Counted from the stretch's first letter, positions 25,101 through 39,092 are shown. The stretch is DNA of 64,000 nucleotides from Strongylocentrotus droebachiensis (GCA_035222895.1 JAVYIG010000888.1:1-64000), one strand, 5' to 3'. Notes: generated by a model not told the origin, from the sequence alone. Numbers and translations: made by a program.

Positions 25101-28100
25101 AGAGAAAATCAAGATTAATATAAATTGAAGTCAGATCCAGTGTTTTTTTTTAAATAGTCATCATGTTTCGAATAACTCACAAAGCAGCAAAGTTTAATGG
25201 AACGTAATAAAGCTTATAACGTTTTATACGAAAGTATCATATTCCTTGACCATATTTATGTCCAGGATTTGTGAAAAATGCTTTAACAAGCACTATACAT
25301 TTTGTAAATTAAAAAGATATCACCTTGTTCATTAATAACGGTAACATTTAGATTATTTTTCTACATCAACAAATGATAACAAATTTCAAAAAATCAATGT
25401 CCGCACCTGGTCGTGAAGAATCATGAGGGCTTCATGGATATGCTTGACGTAGTTTTCTGGGGAGTAGTACTCGTTGTTCTTGCACCAGTCACAGAGGTCG
25501 TTGCCTCCTATGAAGAGGGTAACGATCTTCCAGTCATTCTCGTAGTCGATCTCTGGGTCAGCTTTCATCTTGGACACCAACCAGTCCGCCTGATGAGGCA
25601 TGTCGCTGTGTTGGGTAGATGAAAAATGAATTACAATTAATCTTGATAAAAAAATAATCGTTATTTTGCTTATTGAATTATTGTGTTTACTTGTTTACTT
25701 GTTTGTTGAGGCTTGAAGCATCAGTTTATGAGCCCATCTTGACAATCACATCATTATTACGTTGATAAGGGTTATATTTGAGAGGATGGTGATGCCAATG
25801 CTTTTCTAGTTCAGATTTAAGTTGGTCTCCGGATCGGCTTCTACAACACTAACCACTGGGCTTGGTGAGACATGTAAGTGTTCATGTTTTCAGAACAAAA
25901 TTGAAATGTTATTATTTGAATACATATTGTCATTCCTGATTCCTGACTATTCTTGTCTCCAAGCTGTATACTTATGTTGATTACAATGAGTAAATAACGG
26001 TATGACCATGCCAACTATGTTTATAATACGCTCATATCGAGAACAAACTATATTGTAATATCGTTTCAATAAGCTGCAGATATAATATCCCTTTCCTTTC
26101 CCTTGACGGGCTTGTCTTTTGTAGTTAATTGTGAGTATTGGTTCATGTATCCCTGTATTCTCCCTTTCCCTGTTTTAGCGTGTATTTGTATTTTATAAAC
26201 TATACTTTAGTTAATGTCATTTGTAGTTTAAGGAGCCTATCCACAACAAGCTCTGCTTTTCCATAGGCTCCGCCACCATATCTCTTAAAGGTATTACAAA
26301 GTTTTGGTATGGGGTCATGAATTTGGTTCAAATTAACATATTGGAAGCATATGCGTTTCTACAATATTCATTGATCGTTGTCGCGGTTGAAATCGAGTCT
26401 AAAGTTATGAAATTATAAATAATAAACTCTTTATGTTGTATAGCTCCCTCTCAAGGTCAAGATATTAATTTAGCTATGAAACAATGTTTCTTGACTAAAA
26501 TCGACCGATTAGCTATTCCCGTTTGGAAATTATCTATCACAACTACATATTCTGAGATTTTCATGGTCGCAGTTACCATTGTACGGCCATAGGCGCTATT
26601 TGAAATTTATCAAAATTTACCGGGAGCACCGGTAAATTTTCATATTCAATTTTTCTCGAAAACAGAAATGTTTTAGGGGCTAATTTTTTTAGTGTTTATA
26701 ATACATCCACAGGGGCATCCAAATATATCCAAATTGTAAAGATTCACTATCCGCCCAATTTTCAAAATTTACCAAAACTTTGTATTACCTTTAAGTTCAA
26801 CTCAATGGACAATTTTCTGAATAGTGTGTACCGGTATTGTATGTACACTAGCTGTTGGTCATAATGGTGGAATAATTATTTTTAACCCCAATTTATTGAA
26901 TGATTTTGACAATGATTTATTCCTAATAGATCTAGATAATAGTATACATTCTCAGATTTTATTGAATGACAATTGAGGAGTATTTGTTTTGCGTGATTGC
27001 TAAAGCATGTGTGTGCTACTATGCTAAACAACTAGGGGAACTACGTCCCTAAGTCATAAATGACAGTAATGGGGATTAATATCTCATAAAAGGGCACTAA
27101 TATAGCACATCGACACGGTTTTGATCCTGGGGGCTCACAGTAACGAGGCCATTGCTTAGCCAATGAATCATGACTGTACGCAGCGGGCGCTAGGGTACGT
27201 CGACGCCCCCACAAAAACAAAAAAAAACATAGAAAATGCACAAAAAAAATCAATAATTCATTGCATTTTGCCCCGACCCCCAACATAAACAAATCTTCTA
27301 TTTGGGCATGCCTTGAACCATAATGCATGGCCCTACAGAGGAATTTTTCCTGTTGGGGACTGGGGGAAAATGCAATGAATTTTTGAAAATTTATTGCATT
27401 TTCTTTGTTTTTTTGTTTTGTTTCGACGTACCCTAGCGCCCGCTGCGTACAGTCATGATTCATTGGCTAAGCAATGGCCTCGTTACTGTGAGCCCCCAGG
27501 ATCAAAACCGTGTCGATATGCTATATTAGTGCCCTTTTATGAGGTATTAATCCCCATTACTGTCAGTTATGACTTAAGGACGTAGGTCCCCTAGTTGATT
27601 AGCATTGTAGCACACACATGCTTTAGCAGTCACGCAAAACAAACACTCCCCAATCGTCATGCAATAAAATCTGAGAATGTATACTATTATCTAGATCTAT
27701 TAGGAATAAATCATTGTCAAAATCATTCAATTAAATTGGGGTTAAAAATAATTATTCCACCATTATGACCAACAGTGTACATGTATATTATAATCATTTT
27801 CAATATGTTGTTACAATCTTTGTAAAATGAAATATTGTGGAAACCAATAAACTATCTATCTATCTATGTCACTGTGTTTGAAAGGTGGGAAAGAATTAAA
27901 AATGAATCTTTTTGATAAAATTATCGGATGTTTACATATTAAAGCATTCAGCATTTTGAGTCGATCTCCGGATCGACTTTTATTATCTTCACGAATCACC
28001 ATGCAGGCTTGGTGAAACATGTCGCTGCGTTGGAAAAGTGAGAAAATAAAAGTAACTAAGTATTTGGATTTCCTGAAGTATTTGTAAGTAATACAGCTTT

Positions 28101-31100
28101 AAAGAATTTTCATTTGGTCAATAACCTGAACAGTTTTTTTCTTCAAGACTAATCAAATTGCCCCCATGCAAGTCGATGTGTTCGAAAGATGAAAACATAA
28201 ATTAGTCAATCGCAAGAATCGTTCCAAAACAAACATTCAAGTAGGACATGTTTTTTTTCTTCAAGAAATGGTTTCGCTTGGATGTTAATGAATTGACCTA
28301 TTTTTCTTATACTTCTACATGTAAAAGTTGAGTGTTATATTCCAATATTTTGATATAGCCAGTGTTGAGTCATACTGGTAGTAATAACCAAAAGTTCATA
28401 AATTGATTTCTTCTGCATCAGGAAATGGAATTATAAAGATGTTATGTATTGCTCCTTGCAATGAGTTTTTGCTCGCAAGAATTACACAAAATGAGGAAAT
28501 ATTAAATGATTTATTTTTAATTCAAGACCTTTGACGAAATCTCTGTCTTTCAGAAGCTTAATGAGGTATTGTGTGTATTCTGTGTCAAAATACAAGCGAT
28601 AGCAGCTCAACTACTATATTTATTTATGATTACAGGACCTTGAGAAAATGTGAGATTAGATGTACAGATATGATGTCCAGGGCCCCATTTCACCAAACTT
28701 GTCATCAGTGACAAATTACAATTTTAGGGTTATAAGCTACTGAAATCCTTGCTTATGATCGGTCATCAGCAGATTTGTCACTGATTTTTGTCATTTGTCA
28801 TTGAAAAAAGGTTTTATGAAACGGGGCCCAGATGTATAACTTACGCAGCTATATCTCCGGGGTGACCTACATTCAAGCTCGCATCTTTAGAGTCCCACAT
28901 TCCTGTATCCACGCCATAACCTTTGAGGTCAGGATTGTACTTCCGCAAAATATCTAGGATTATATACGGGTATGAAAAACATATGAAAACAGTATTATCA
29001 TAAATATATAAATGTATTATGGTAAAAATTTATCAATAAACAGTCGACTGAAATGATAAAATTATTAGAAATATTATTTTTAATTAATTTACATGTTGAT
29101 AATGAACATCTAGGTAATAGAAAGATTATGTTGATTTTTTTGTACTTTATTCGGGGATGTTGGTAAACTCCATTAATCTTAATTGGAGCGATATGAGCGA
29201 TGGAAAATCAACAAAATGAAAACAAAGAAAGTAAACACCTGCATCTGTCATTCATACAAGATGTCCACCCTGAGGGAAAGGTCAAAATGCATATTTGATT
29301 AATAGGAAATCTTTCTAGTTTATAATGTTTTGTTTTTTATGTAGTTATTATCCAATCTTTTGTAAAACATTCTAGGATACAATTTGATATTAAAGGATTG
29401 GCATTTTCATTTTATTGTATTTATTGATGACCCGGCCTGACGATCAAAGTGGATTCCATCCACAAACCAAAATATTTTGATTAGCGACTAGATTATCATC
29501 TCTATCATCTGACCAATTTTACACAAAACAAATCGTCTGTCAAAACAAAGTGGACTATACTTACTGGCGAGAGTTGGGTTCGTTTCAAAACTTTCATCTC
29601 CTCCATGGCTGAAAATATAAAACAAATTAAAAATTGTACTTCACGTAGTATATGAAGTTTTGGGAAGAATCACAGGAATTTATTTTTGTCCGGCGAGGTT
29701 GTATTTCGCAATTATTACAAGAGCAATACGTGGTCGTTAATGCACCAATAGAAATATTTCACAGTGACTATACTGAATACGATATTTGGAGTATCATTGT
29801 ATTTCGAGGTAAAGAAAAACTTTAAATTTTACAAATATAAATAAAAAAGAACTGAACTAAGAAAGAGTTTCTGCGCAACTTTCAATGCTAGATAATTATA
29901 TGTGAAATAAATACATGTGAAGAAATGCCGTTCTTTTGAATTTTCAAATGAATAAAAATTGTGAGCCTACTCGGAGCACTTTAAACTATTTTCTGAAACT
30001 ATACACGAATACAGAATATTTACATATTTTTCCACTTAATCGATTTTCACCCTGACGGAAAAGACATTTCCCATTAAATTCCACCATCAAAGTATTATCA
30101 ACGCCCTATTTTATTTTTAAGGATAGCCACGAATAAAAACATACTGAAGCTTTTCGTCTTGAACTCTTTAGAGTAAATGGCCATTCTGAACAAAAAGACG
30201 ACATCTGACAATATGAGCGCAAACTAAGGAACAAAGCATGCAAACAAATGTTTTTTATCTTGTTTTCAAAAGATAAAATTACAAGTACCTGAATGTTAGG
30301 CCTCTATACATATAGAGAAGTTCTGGAAGAAAGCATGCTCCAGCTCCGTTTGCTGCCTATAACAAAATTACGAGAAGAATTTTCTTTAGTAAGTGGGTGG
30401 TTACCGGTGAATGTTTAGAATGTCAGTCACCACATGATTTGCTTTGATACTTCTAAAGTCGTTCTTTGTATGGAATATGACGATGACATTTGATGCACAT
30501 AATTTCTACAGGTTTTTTAAAGTTTATTTTTGACAAATGTATGTGAATAGTCATTTGTTAAGTGTGTTCCATTAACCCATTTTTTGCCATTCGATTTCCT
30601 TTTTGTTCTTCAATTTTTTTAACATGCTATTCAATCACTGCCGCTTTCTTACGTTGCAGCCTCTATATTTATAGGTCAAACGGGTAAAGAAAATCATATG
30701 AAAATCTTACGATGAAGTATATCCTGTTTTTTGTAAATGTCTACCCTGCATTTTAGCGATGCGCGTTTTGTATTATGTTCAGCACTTGATAGGACATAAT
30801 TCTGATGTACATTTATAATTGTGTAAGTCATTAGCAAATTTTAAAGTGATACGTTAAGCCTGTATAGCCACAAAAGTCATATTGAAATAGCGCTTAATAC
30901 TATGTTTCTAAGTGCTTTACTTTAAGTTTCATTAGCACGGTCATCGGATTCAGTATTACTAAATCCGCACATGTTAGTGCACACACTTCGCTCCCTGAGG
31001 AGTATTTCGACCAGGAGCCATTTAACATGTGCACACATGCAAGTTCATCTGCATTCTAACGGGTAGCCATTTAACTCTTGGATGGAGAGTGACAAATGTA

Positions 31101-34100
31101 GATAAATGCCTTGCCCCAAAACCACCCGACTATGACACACCGACGACACCTATACACCTCTTTATGTTATGATCACAATATCTTTTAAAGACACTTCGTT
31201 ATCAGCGGAAAGTGGAGTCGCTTTGCATTGGTGCCTTCATTCAGACAAGGGTTAGGCTATTGTTCAGTCCGATGCATGTTCTGTCTGTTCGTGTAAGAGA
31301 TATGTTTTGTCAATGTACGTAAATAACGTTATGAAATTTTATTCAAAACCACTTAATTTCAAAAGAATAAAACTTTGGACAGATGTGCTTCTACTTACTG
31401 TTAATGAGTCACCCATGGCACCAATGGCTTTGATATCTGCAGGACGAATTCTATGAACTAGAAAATAAGAATGAAAAAGCAAATTTAGAGGGAACTCCAA
31501 AGGCTCGTTCAGATACGACGCGGTAAACCGCATCGATTTTGTACGTGTACATGAATCGAAACTGCGCGCAACAAAGGTCCTACGCGCCTTCACTAAGCTC
31601 TGCATTATACTAATGCAGAAATGTGATTCGTATTACATTTCACGCCATTAAAATATTTTTAAAACCCGGTTTTGCCGCGTCATTTCTAAACAAACCTTTA
31701 GAAAAAGAACATAATTATGACTGAAGTAAATATATGATACATTTTTTTTTGTATCGATAAATCTTTACGATAACTTAACCCTGACGGTAAAACCAAATCC
31801 TAACGCAAAAACCTAACCCCGATGTTATCCTTGGCTCAATGTAAACGCTCCTTGAAAATGTGAGCATTGAAACATTCATTAAAATGCGGCTTCCATATAC
31901 AACCGGCATCAAATTAATCAAAGTGACATCATAATCTCAAAAAGACGTACAAAAATAAAGTGTAATAACATACATTCACAATCTCTGAAAATAATTGATA
32001 CTTTTCGAAAGGGAGTTTTTGATAGAATTGCTGAGAGCAAAAATACAATATTTACCATGAGGGTAATTTTGTACTACCCAACTTGAGCAATTTTTTAGAA
32101 CCCAACTTGGTCAATATTTTGCCTTCTTTGACTAAGTAATTTTCTATATTTTTGACAACGTATTACTAAATGTTGGTAAAACAAATGCCCTGAGACGGTT
32201 GGATACACAAGTCACTTAATGCTGGACAATTTTTACCCAATATTTTAAAAGAGTGAAGGGCATTAACACATATCATCTTACATTATGGTCAAAATAATTA
32301 GACTGAGAATTCTTATTACCTGATGTTGGTATCTCATCAGAAGGAGGGAGGTCCTCGCAAGAAAATGCGAGCTCTTTTCCAAGAGGCTAAACTCATATAG
32401 AGAAAGCAATCAAGTGATTGGAAAGGGTAGAAAGGTTTAGAGATAATGAGAAGGAGAGGGGGAGAGAGATAGGAGAAACAATAGAATAGAATCAACGTTA
32501 AGACAACAAATGAAGATTTTTTATTTTGTTAAGATCAAGAAATATTTGCAGTTGAGGAATTAATGGAGTCATACATAGCTATGTGAAACAGTGTCTCTAC
32601 CGAGTTCATCTTGCTTTTAATAAAGACCTTTGTTTATATTGATGCCTAGACATAGTTCTATGATAAAGATTATTCCGGAAAAGTATCAATTATTATCTAG
32701 TGTTCAAAATGGAATATTATTAGAATAATAGATAATCAGTATTTGTTGTTAAATTGTAATGACCAAGTCCAAAGCTATAAGGAGAGGCATATTTTAGCCA
32801 CGAGACAGGTTTGTTTTTCTTTAATAGTTGATCAGTATTATCTTATCTCTTAATGACAGCTTGAACCTTGATCGAAGGTTTATCTAATCAAAGATTTTTC
32901 CCTTTGAAGTATTATCAAACATAGACGCCTCTTGACCAAATACACGTATCTCAAGGAGCTATACTTGAAGTGAGAACTTTGTTTCCCTCGTAGAACTGGA
33001 TGACACGGCACCGAGCAACGATCAACAAACTTTGTTATTGCATGCATCATAATCCCACGTGCAAAATCACAGGTTATGACATTTAAGGTAAACTTCCCTG
33101 ATTGAGGTTTCCTTAATTGACAGTCATTTGAATAATGAATCGTTTTTTGTAAAGAATTTGTTGACCTTCCGGTCGCATTGAGGTCAAACCAGTCGCAAGA
33201 CACTCCCCGATCTGATGCCGATTTGACCTTTCTCGTACTGAAAGATGGTTCGACGATTGTTTTCTTATTTCTAAAAATGGCTTAATGGTTTATTTCTCCT
33301 ACTGAAAGTTGATTTGAAGGACTGCAATACCTCACAATCAGGAATATTTATTTATAATTATGTTCAAATTTCATATATCATGAAAATTCAATTTCTACTA
33401 AAATCAGATCGCATCAAGATTATTCAGTATGTGGTGAGCTATAAACAGTGTTATTATTGGGTCCACGTATAGGGGCGCTGGTGTCCTGGATAGGGGTGGC
33501 ACCGATCCAAGATACCAGTCCGCCCCTGTGGAGGTTGACACTTAGCATTTCATAAATAAGTGACTGATTCCACCCTCTTGAACCTGGATTCAAAATAGTA
33601 TGCTTTTATGAAAATTGGACATGGGTTTTAGAATTAATTTCATTTACTTATTTACTTATATATTCATTTGTTTACCTGTATGTGTATTTATTTGTAATTC
33701 CATTTATATAAAGGAAAGCATTGTCAGTAACAAATCTGCTATCCAAAGAGCCCTGTATAGGCCTATACCATAAATATATGTGCAAGATACATGTATAACA
33801 CACAAATTGCTCCGTTTTATACAGTTTAATTTAGTTTATTTTTTTATTTAAAAAATCATTTCAGAATGAATTTTAAACAATTGCAAACATTTAAAAGAAC
33901 ATAAACACAACTACTTTTGCAAAATTAACCTATTGAGATTAAATACCTTGTTGTATATCCTTTAGAAATCATTTTGGGATTACTTAAGGAGTCAAAAAGT
34001 AGTTGCGATCGTGTCAAGAAAAAATAAAGAAAAAAGAACAGAAACTAGGAACAATAAACAACAAACATACCGGGAGATCTAGTGGACGTTCCTCGTAGCA

Positions 34101-35065
34101 TTCGAAGCCAGGGAGCAGTTTAAGAGTCTCATTCCAATCGACCATGATCTCCAAATCAGAGACGAGTTTGGGATATGCCTGCGTGAATTTATTATCTGAT
34201 AGATGGAAAGGATGATTGATCAAGAGTGCATGATGAAAAAGAAACTAAGAGCTTCCAAAGGACTTTAGATATTATTACACGGGCAACACTAGCGCTCGTT
34301 GCATTCAAAGATTAAAAACCTATCGGGTTACTACTTGCTACATCTGGGTTAAGAGTGGCAGAGCTGATGTATATTAATGTATTGCGAGAGGACGTTGGTG
34401 CTATGGCAGGGAAGCAAACCCCTTACCTTGTGATCTACAGTCTTGTGATTTATTCACTAGACCACAACACTTCCACAGTCATACATGTATAAGATTAAAT
34501 ATGGTAATCCCAAGCAAAGAGATGGTTTATCGAAATCTCAACCCAAACACCAGAATTTTCAAGTTTTGGACAATGACGCACAAGTATATCAAAATAAATC
34601 AAGATTTGTGTGAAGAAAAAAAATCATTGATTAAAATATTAATGCAAAACGAGTCATACATATGCTTTGCTTAAATTTACATCGTATCACTAACAATAAT
34701 TTAGGTCACGTATTTTGTAGCTTCTTGTAACTATTAATACCCCCCCCCCGAAAAGAAAAAAATATAAAAAGATCAAAACAAAACAAACAGAGTCAGGTTG
34801 TACAAATAAATAACTATCAAACATACGTAAATTCTCTATGAAACCAATTAGCCAATATTGAAAAACTAATTATGTCCCATTAGCCTCTCACAGACATTTG
34901 AAAGGTTGCTTATGAAATTCTTTTCAAAGAGCGGACAGGCCCACATAATAAAAATCGTAAATATATTAGTTTGGATTTCTCACCTGCGTACACATTGAAT
35001 TTGCTGAGTTGAAGATGCGCCAAGGCTGCCAAAATAGCAGCGACAGTGGTCACTATCCTCGCCAT
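19291..35065 (-). CDS. Phospholipase B-like SGNH lipase, paralog B (14 exons, 448 aa)
   Basis: Exons (5' to 3' on minus): 35065-34984, 34195-34071, 32386-32320, 31457-31399, 30356-30289, 29608-29565, 28953-28845, 25605-25407, 24603-24515, 23995-23920, 22931-22827, 22235-22140, 20280-20212, 19449-19291. Total 1347 nt in frame, ATG to TGA. Twelve of the fourteen exons are exactly as long as in PLB-A except exons 1, 2 and 14, which differ by +6, -3 and +3 nt. Signal peptide [18 protein letters not shown]. Catalytic blocks: GDSLT (Ser109), AANGAGA, GGNDLC (Asn220), [10 protein letters not shown] (Asp353/His356). The C-terminus reads [20 protein letters not shown], a small-residue patch then a hydrophobic tail as in GPI-attachment signals. 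Expected role: secreted or surface-anchored phospholipase B/lysophospholipase. Intact, and head-to-tail with PLB-A. Confidence 0.92.
19481..19745. repeat. Two-copy direct tandem duplication (~133 bp period)
   Basis: The blocks TCTTAGTTTACATTT, AATTGGTCAC, TCTGTAACTGTTTCAGAAGC and TTTCCTTTTGAAAAGTTCAA occur twice in order. It lies in the last intron of PLB-B. Confidence 0.85.
20075..20110. repeat. T-run / G-run
   Basis: T18 followed by G11 inside the last PLB-B intron. Confidence 0.9.
20945..21630 (-). pseudogene. 5'-truncated CR1/L2-like non-LTR retrotransposon, RT C-terminal fragment
   Basis: A ~200-codon open frame runs from about 21615 to 20972. It carries motifs diagnostic of the C-terminal part of CR1/L2-type reverse transcriptase: [42 protein letters not shown] and [10 protein letters not shown]. 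It ends with a stop and a short (ATTGT)n-like tail at 20935-20955, typical for this clade. Upstream RT domains and the endonuclease are missing, so this is a dead 5'-truncated insertion. It lies antisense to nothing and in the same orientation as PLB-B, inside its intron 20281-22139. Confidence 0.88.
25069..25097. repeat. GA dinucleotide microsatellite
   Basis: (GA)14 in the PLB-B intron between exons 24515-24603 and 25407-25605. Confidence 0.95.
26880..27867. mobile_element. Two inverted copies of a tRNA-derived SINE-like element
   Basis: A left arm (26880-~27290, minus orientation) and a right arm (~27345-27790, plus) are near-identical inverted copies around a short centre. Each contains GGCTAAGCAATGGCCTCG followed by a GGATCAAAACC block. 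These resemble Pol III box A and box B (consensus GGTTCRANNCC), which suggests a tRNA-derived SINE head. The right copy runs to a (CTAT)n tail at 27845-27866. A third related copy lies at 35590-36090. ORFs here are mirrored and not genes. Confidence 0.75.
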
Positions 35066-35589
35066 ATTTTCCTTCTTTTTTGATAACCTATGACTTAGCT
35101 GCCGGAATATGAGTGAAATAACTATTAGGTGTGACTTTTGTACAGTTTAAACCTTACCGTATTGCATTGGTACTTTAGTAGTATGTTATCGCTGATGTTG
35201 TTATCTAATTTAGCAATCGTATTCGATATCATACAACAAATACGTTGGCCACTTGTAGCTGTTGTCGTATTTGTATTACCTGCCATTAGAAGATTAATAG
35301 AACGTGAGCTGATATAACTAACAAAATTAGATTGATTTGAACTGTTTTGGGCACTATGAATCCATTCCACAAACATTAACTCATTAAATCTTGGTACAGC
35401 ATAGACAGAGACACTACATTAGACACTACATTTTTTTTACTATCAAATAATTTCATGTCGGATCTATGATGGATTGTTAAGAAATCAAATATCGGACTGT
35501 AAAATTAGATTTTTAAATAAAATAATGGTACTTAATGGTTGAATATATGTTATTTTAGCTGTCTTCTAAGTATGCATATGTGTGTATAT

Positions 35590-36090
35590 GTATATGCATT
35601 ATGGCTCAAGGCATGGGCACACAGAAGATTTGTTTCTGTTGGGGACCGGGGGAATTCAATGAATTATTGATAATTTATTGCATTTTTTATTTTTTTTTAT
35701 TTGTGGGAACTGCCCCCTACCCTAGCCCCCGCCGCGTACAGTCATGGTTCAGTGGAAAAGCAATGGCCTCGTAACTGTGAGGCCCCAGGATCAAAACCGT
35801 GTCGATGTGCCATATTTGTGCCCTTTTGTGGGGCATTAATCCTCATTACTGTCATTTATGACTTAAGGGCGTAGGTCCCCCAGTTGATAAGCATAGTAGC
35901 ATACACATGCTTTAGCAATCACGAAAAACAAACACTGGCAAATTATTATTCAATAAAATCTGAGAATGTATAGTATTATCTAGATCTATTAGGAATAAAT
36001 CATTGTCAAAATAATTCCATAAATTGGGGTTAAACAAAAATATTCCAAGCATATGAGCGACAGTGTACTTTCTGTGTTTGTGTTGATATT
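35590..36090 (+). mobile_element. SINE-like element, single copy
   Basis: Shares with 27345-27790 the blocks GGCATGGGCACACAGAAGATT, GGGGACCGGGGG, CGCCGCGTACAGTCATG, GCAATGGCCTCGTAACTGTG, a GGATCAAAACC box-B-like motif, and AATCTGAGAATGTATA further 3'. It is more diverged than the inverted pair is from each other. Confidence 0.75.
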
Positions 36091-37340
36091 CAATGTACAT
36101 ATGTTTAAAAAGATGATATTAAACTAGTCTTTTACCATATAAAAGTGTTGTATTGACTTCATTTGTTTAAGTTCTTGACATCTCAATGATTTTTTATTTT
36201 TTTATAGAAAAATAGAAAATAAAAAATAAATTAATTAACAAAAAATGGGGGGGGGGGGATTAAAGAAAGACAAAAATTATAAATAATTTTGTTTTTAATC
36301 CGCCCGCCCGCCCCTACTCCAGAATGGCAATCGAGGACAACCCATTTTTTTTTTTTTTTTTTTTTGGGGGGGGAGGCCTAAGTACAAGTTTAACGACGTC
36401 CTTTCGAAGCGAGTGTTAAATTAAATACACATGTTTTAACGGGTTATCGGCTAACTTGTAATTATGGCCGTTTCGTGAAATGCTGCTTAGTGGACAGAAT
36501 CAGTTTCTATATATTTTGTAATTTGAGGTGTAATGTATCAAACGTATACATGAGTTGGACACGTTGTCAGGATCTAATGAAATATAGGCCTATAATACTT
36601 GTGTACATTACAATATATTTAAGCAACTCTAGTATGTTTTATCCTTGAAAAAACGGTGTTCTCCTACGGATTTTCCTTATTCTGTATTAACGTTTAAAAT
36701 TATAATGTTAATACAAAGTTGATTCAGAAGTGTTAGTGTTAGATCAGAAACATTTCCATCCATGAAATTGTCATAATGTAGTGGATCGGCATTTATATAT
36801 TTCATAGAAACTGAAGATTATTTCTAATAAACCAGAGATCCATTATTTCTCTAAAATGCAGACGTTATAGGGCCAACTCTAAAGAATGAGTTATTTTCTC
36901 TTAACTGTGCATGCACAAAAATAAAGGATATCATGAAATATATTCCCAACTCCTTAGACTTTTACCAACATAACACATCACCTTTTCTCTATGCCCTGCG
37001 TTATCATAACAGCGGTTATTTCAGATCTTCTGTTATTTCATTTATATGTGTTATATCTTGAAAATTCAATAGATCTCCCCCTAAATACGAAGTTTTATCT
37101 CATAAAGTTAAAGATGCCAATTTATGTAGTTGTGGCTATAGCGAGTTTGGTTTAAGTTTTGTATTTTATATCTTGAACATTTAGTAGATCACCCTTTAGA
37201 AAGAAAGTTTTAACTTATCTCATACGGGTGAAGAAAACAATTTATGTTGGCTTCATTAGATACTGGCTTTCACACAAGGTAACATATATTCTCATTAGAC
37301 GGGTTTGTAATTGTCTTAATTTATATACAATAAATGTCAC

Positions 37341-38035
37341 GTTATGTGTTGTTTACGCATCTCAAGTTTCGTTTCATTTCATCTAAAGAAGAACTTGGTT
37401 GCAGGGAGCTTTCACTTGAATTTAAAAGAACTGATATTGAATGAAAAGGTCCTATTCAAACATCTGAATAACACGTGAAGGCTACCATTGATGTGATCTC
37501 AATTGAAGATGTTTTGTATCACGAAACGTATTGATCGTCATAAAACGAGTTTATATGCGGCTACACTTTATTGTGAAATCGTCATTATTTTATACCATAA
37601 CTTTCCCGCTCTGTGTTTTTTGCGCATCTCGTATTTCGTCTCGTCTGAATAAAGATAGAAGCTACCATTGATGTGATCTCAATTGAAGATGTTTTGTATC
37701 ACGAAAACCATTGATCGTCATAAAACGAGTTTTTATGGGCTATAAAATTCTCATTATTTTATACCATAACTTTCCCGCTCTGTGTTTTTTGCGCATCTCG
37801 TATTTCGTCTCATCTGAATAAAGGTAGAAGCTACCATTTATGTTATCTCAATTGAAGATGTTTTGTATCACGAAAAGTATTGATCGTCATAAAAAAAAAG
37901 TTTTTTATGCAGATACACTTTATTGTGAAATCGACATTATTTTATACCATAACTTTCCCGCTCTGTGTTTTTTTGCGCATCTCGTATTTCGTCTCATTTC
38001 ATTTAAAAAGGAAAACTTGGTCACTGCTAGTGCTC
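37341..38035. repeat. Tandem repeat, three full ~170-180 bp units plus partial ends
   Basis: GCTACCATTGATGTGATCTC begins at 37481 and 37661, and a variant at 37830. Each unit continues AATTGAAGATGTTTTGTATC, GATCGTCATAAAA, CATAACTTTCCCGCTCTGTG and GCGCATCTCGTATTTCGTCT. A partial unit (ACGCATCTCAAGTTTCGTTTC) lies at 37350-37400. No coding sense. Confidence 0.9.
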
Positions 38036-39037
38036 AAGTTTCCAAGGAAGTTTCCCCGGAAATCAGAAGACCTTTATGCACTGGAGAGTCATCATTAAAC
38101 ATCTGAAAAGGGTTGAAGTTACAATAGCTATGACCACAATCTAAGTGGTTTCGTGTTAAGAAAAAGCGAGATACTGATTTTAGATTGATGGCATGACAGG
38201 GTTTATATAAGGGCGTACAAACTAATGCAGGCTTTAAGTTACGGCAATGCCATGCAACCTCTCACAAGCTTTATCGACTTTCAAAACTATCCAGGAGATC
38301 TTTCAGCTGACTTTACTGAAACGCAGACGTTGGAATTGTAAACGGTGAGATTTTTTTCAGTTTTAGATTGACTTTCCAACAAATATCGCTACTGTTCTTA
38401 GTGCAGATACGAAGTGTTTAAAAAATGAAAATAGTTATTTTACTACATGTATTACAATCGACTTTCAAATACAAAATAGATGTATAACCATTTAACCAAT
38501 GGGTAGATTTTTTCCAGATTTTTAAAGATATGTTTCGTTGACAAGTGCCTATGACTTTACGTTACTGTTGATAAGAACTTGGTATTTCATTTCGTCGTGA
38601 AATGTAATTCCAACATCCTTAAACACATCACACTAAGTGAGAAACCTTTTTTTTCCGATTACGTTACAAAAAATATATTTGTCGCTCAAATTTGTAATCA
38701 ATGTATTACCAGAAACTTCTTTCAACTTTTCCAATACGATTTATGGGTATGAATGATTTCAAGGCCATACATAGAAGTAAGTATGTCTGATATTTACCCC
38801 CTAGCTTCAGGACCACTTAAACCCTCCACTAAATATGCTTAAAGGATAGATGGCGTTATCAAGTTTCCATTTTAGAGGAGTATCAACCCACACTTACGTT
38901 TTCTTCGTGTCTCGTCGTTTATTCCTCTAAACAGGTTCCCCATATACCTAGATTGTGTTTACATCGCACCTGCATCAAACACCGTTAGTTCTGCTGATTG
39001 CGATTGAAGAAAAATCCAACATTCGTCGATCAAGATA

Positions 39038-39071
39038 ATTTCTTCTTCTTCTTCTTCTTCTTCTTCTTCTT
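39038..39071. repeat. TTC trinucleotide microsatellite in GPCR 5' region
   Basis: About ten TTC units just upstream of the GPCR start codon (39093), probably within its 5' UTR or promoter. Confidence 0.9.
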
Positions 39072-39092
39072 GGCCGATTTCGGAATCGAGAC

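Larger units (their letters stand above)
35066..39092. other. Intergenic region between PLB-B and the GPCR gene
   Basis: It contains the SINE-like copy (35590-36090), T/G runs near 36250 and 36346-36372, and a tandem repeat at 37341-38035. No supported coding exon was found on either strand. Confidence 0.7.

Noticed and set aside
27041..27585. Two ORFs sharing [20 protein letters not shown]
   Set aside because: They are the two inverted SINE copies read in the same relative frame, so the match reflects repeat identity, not protein conservation.
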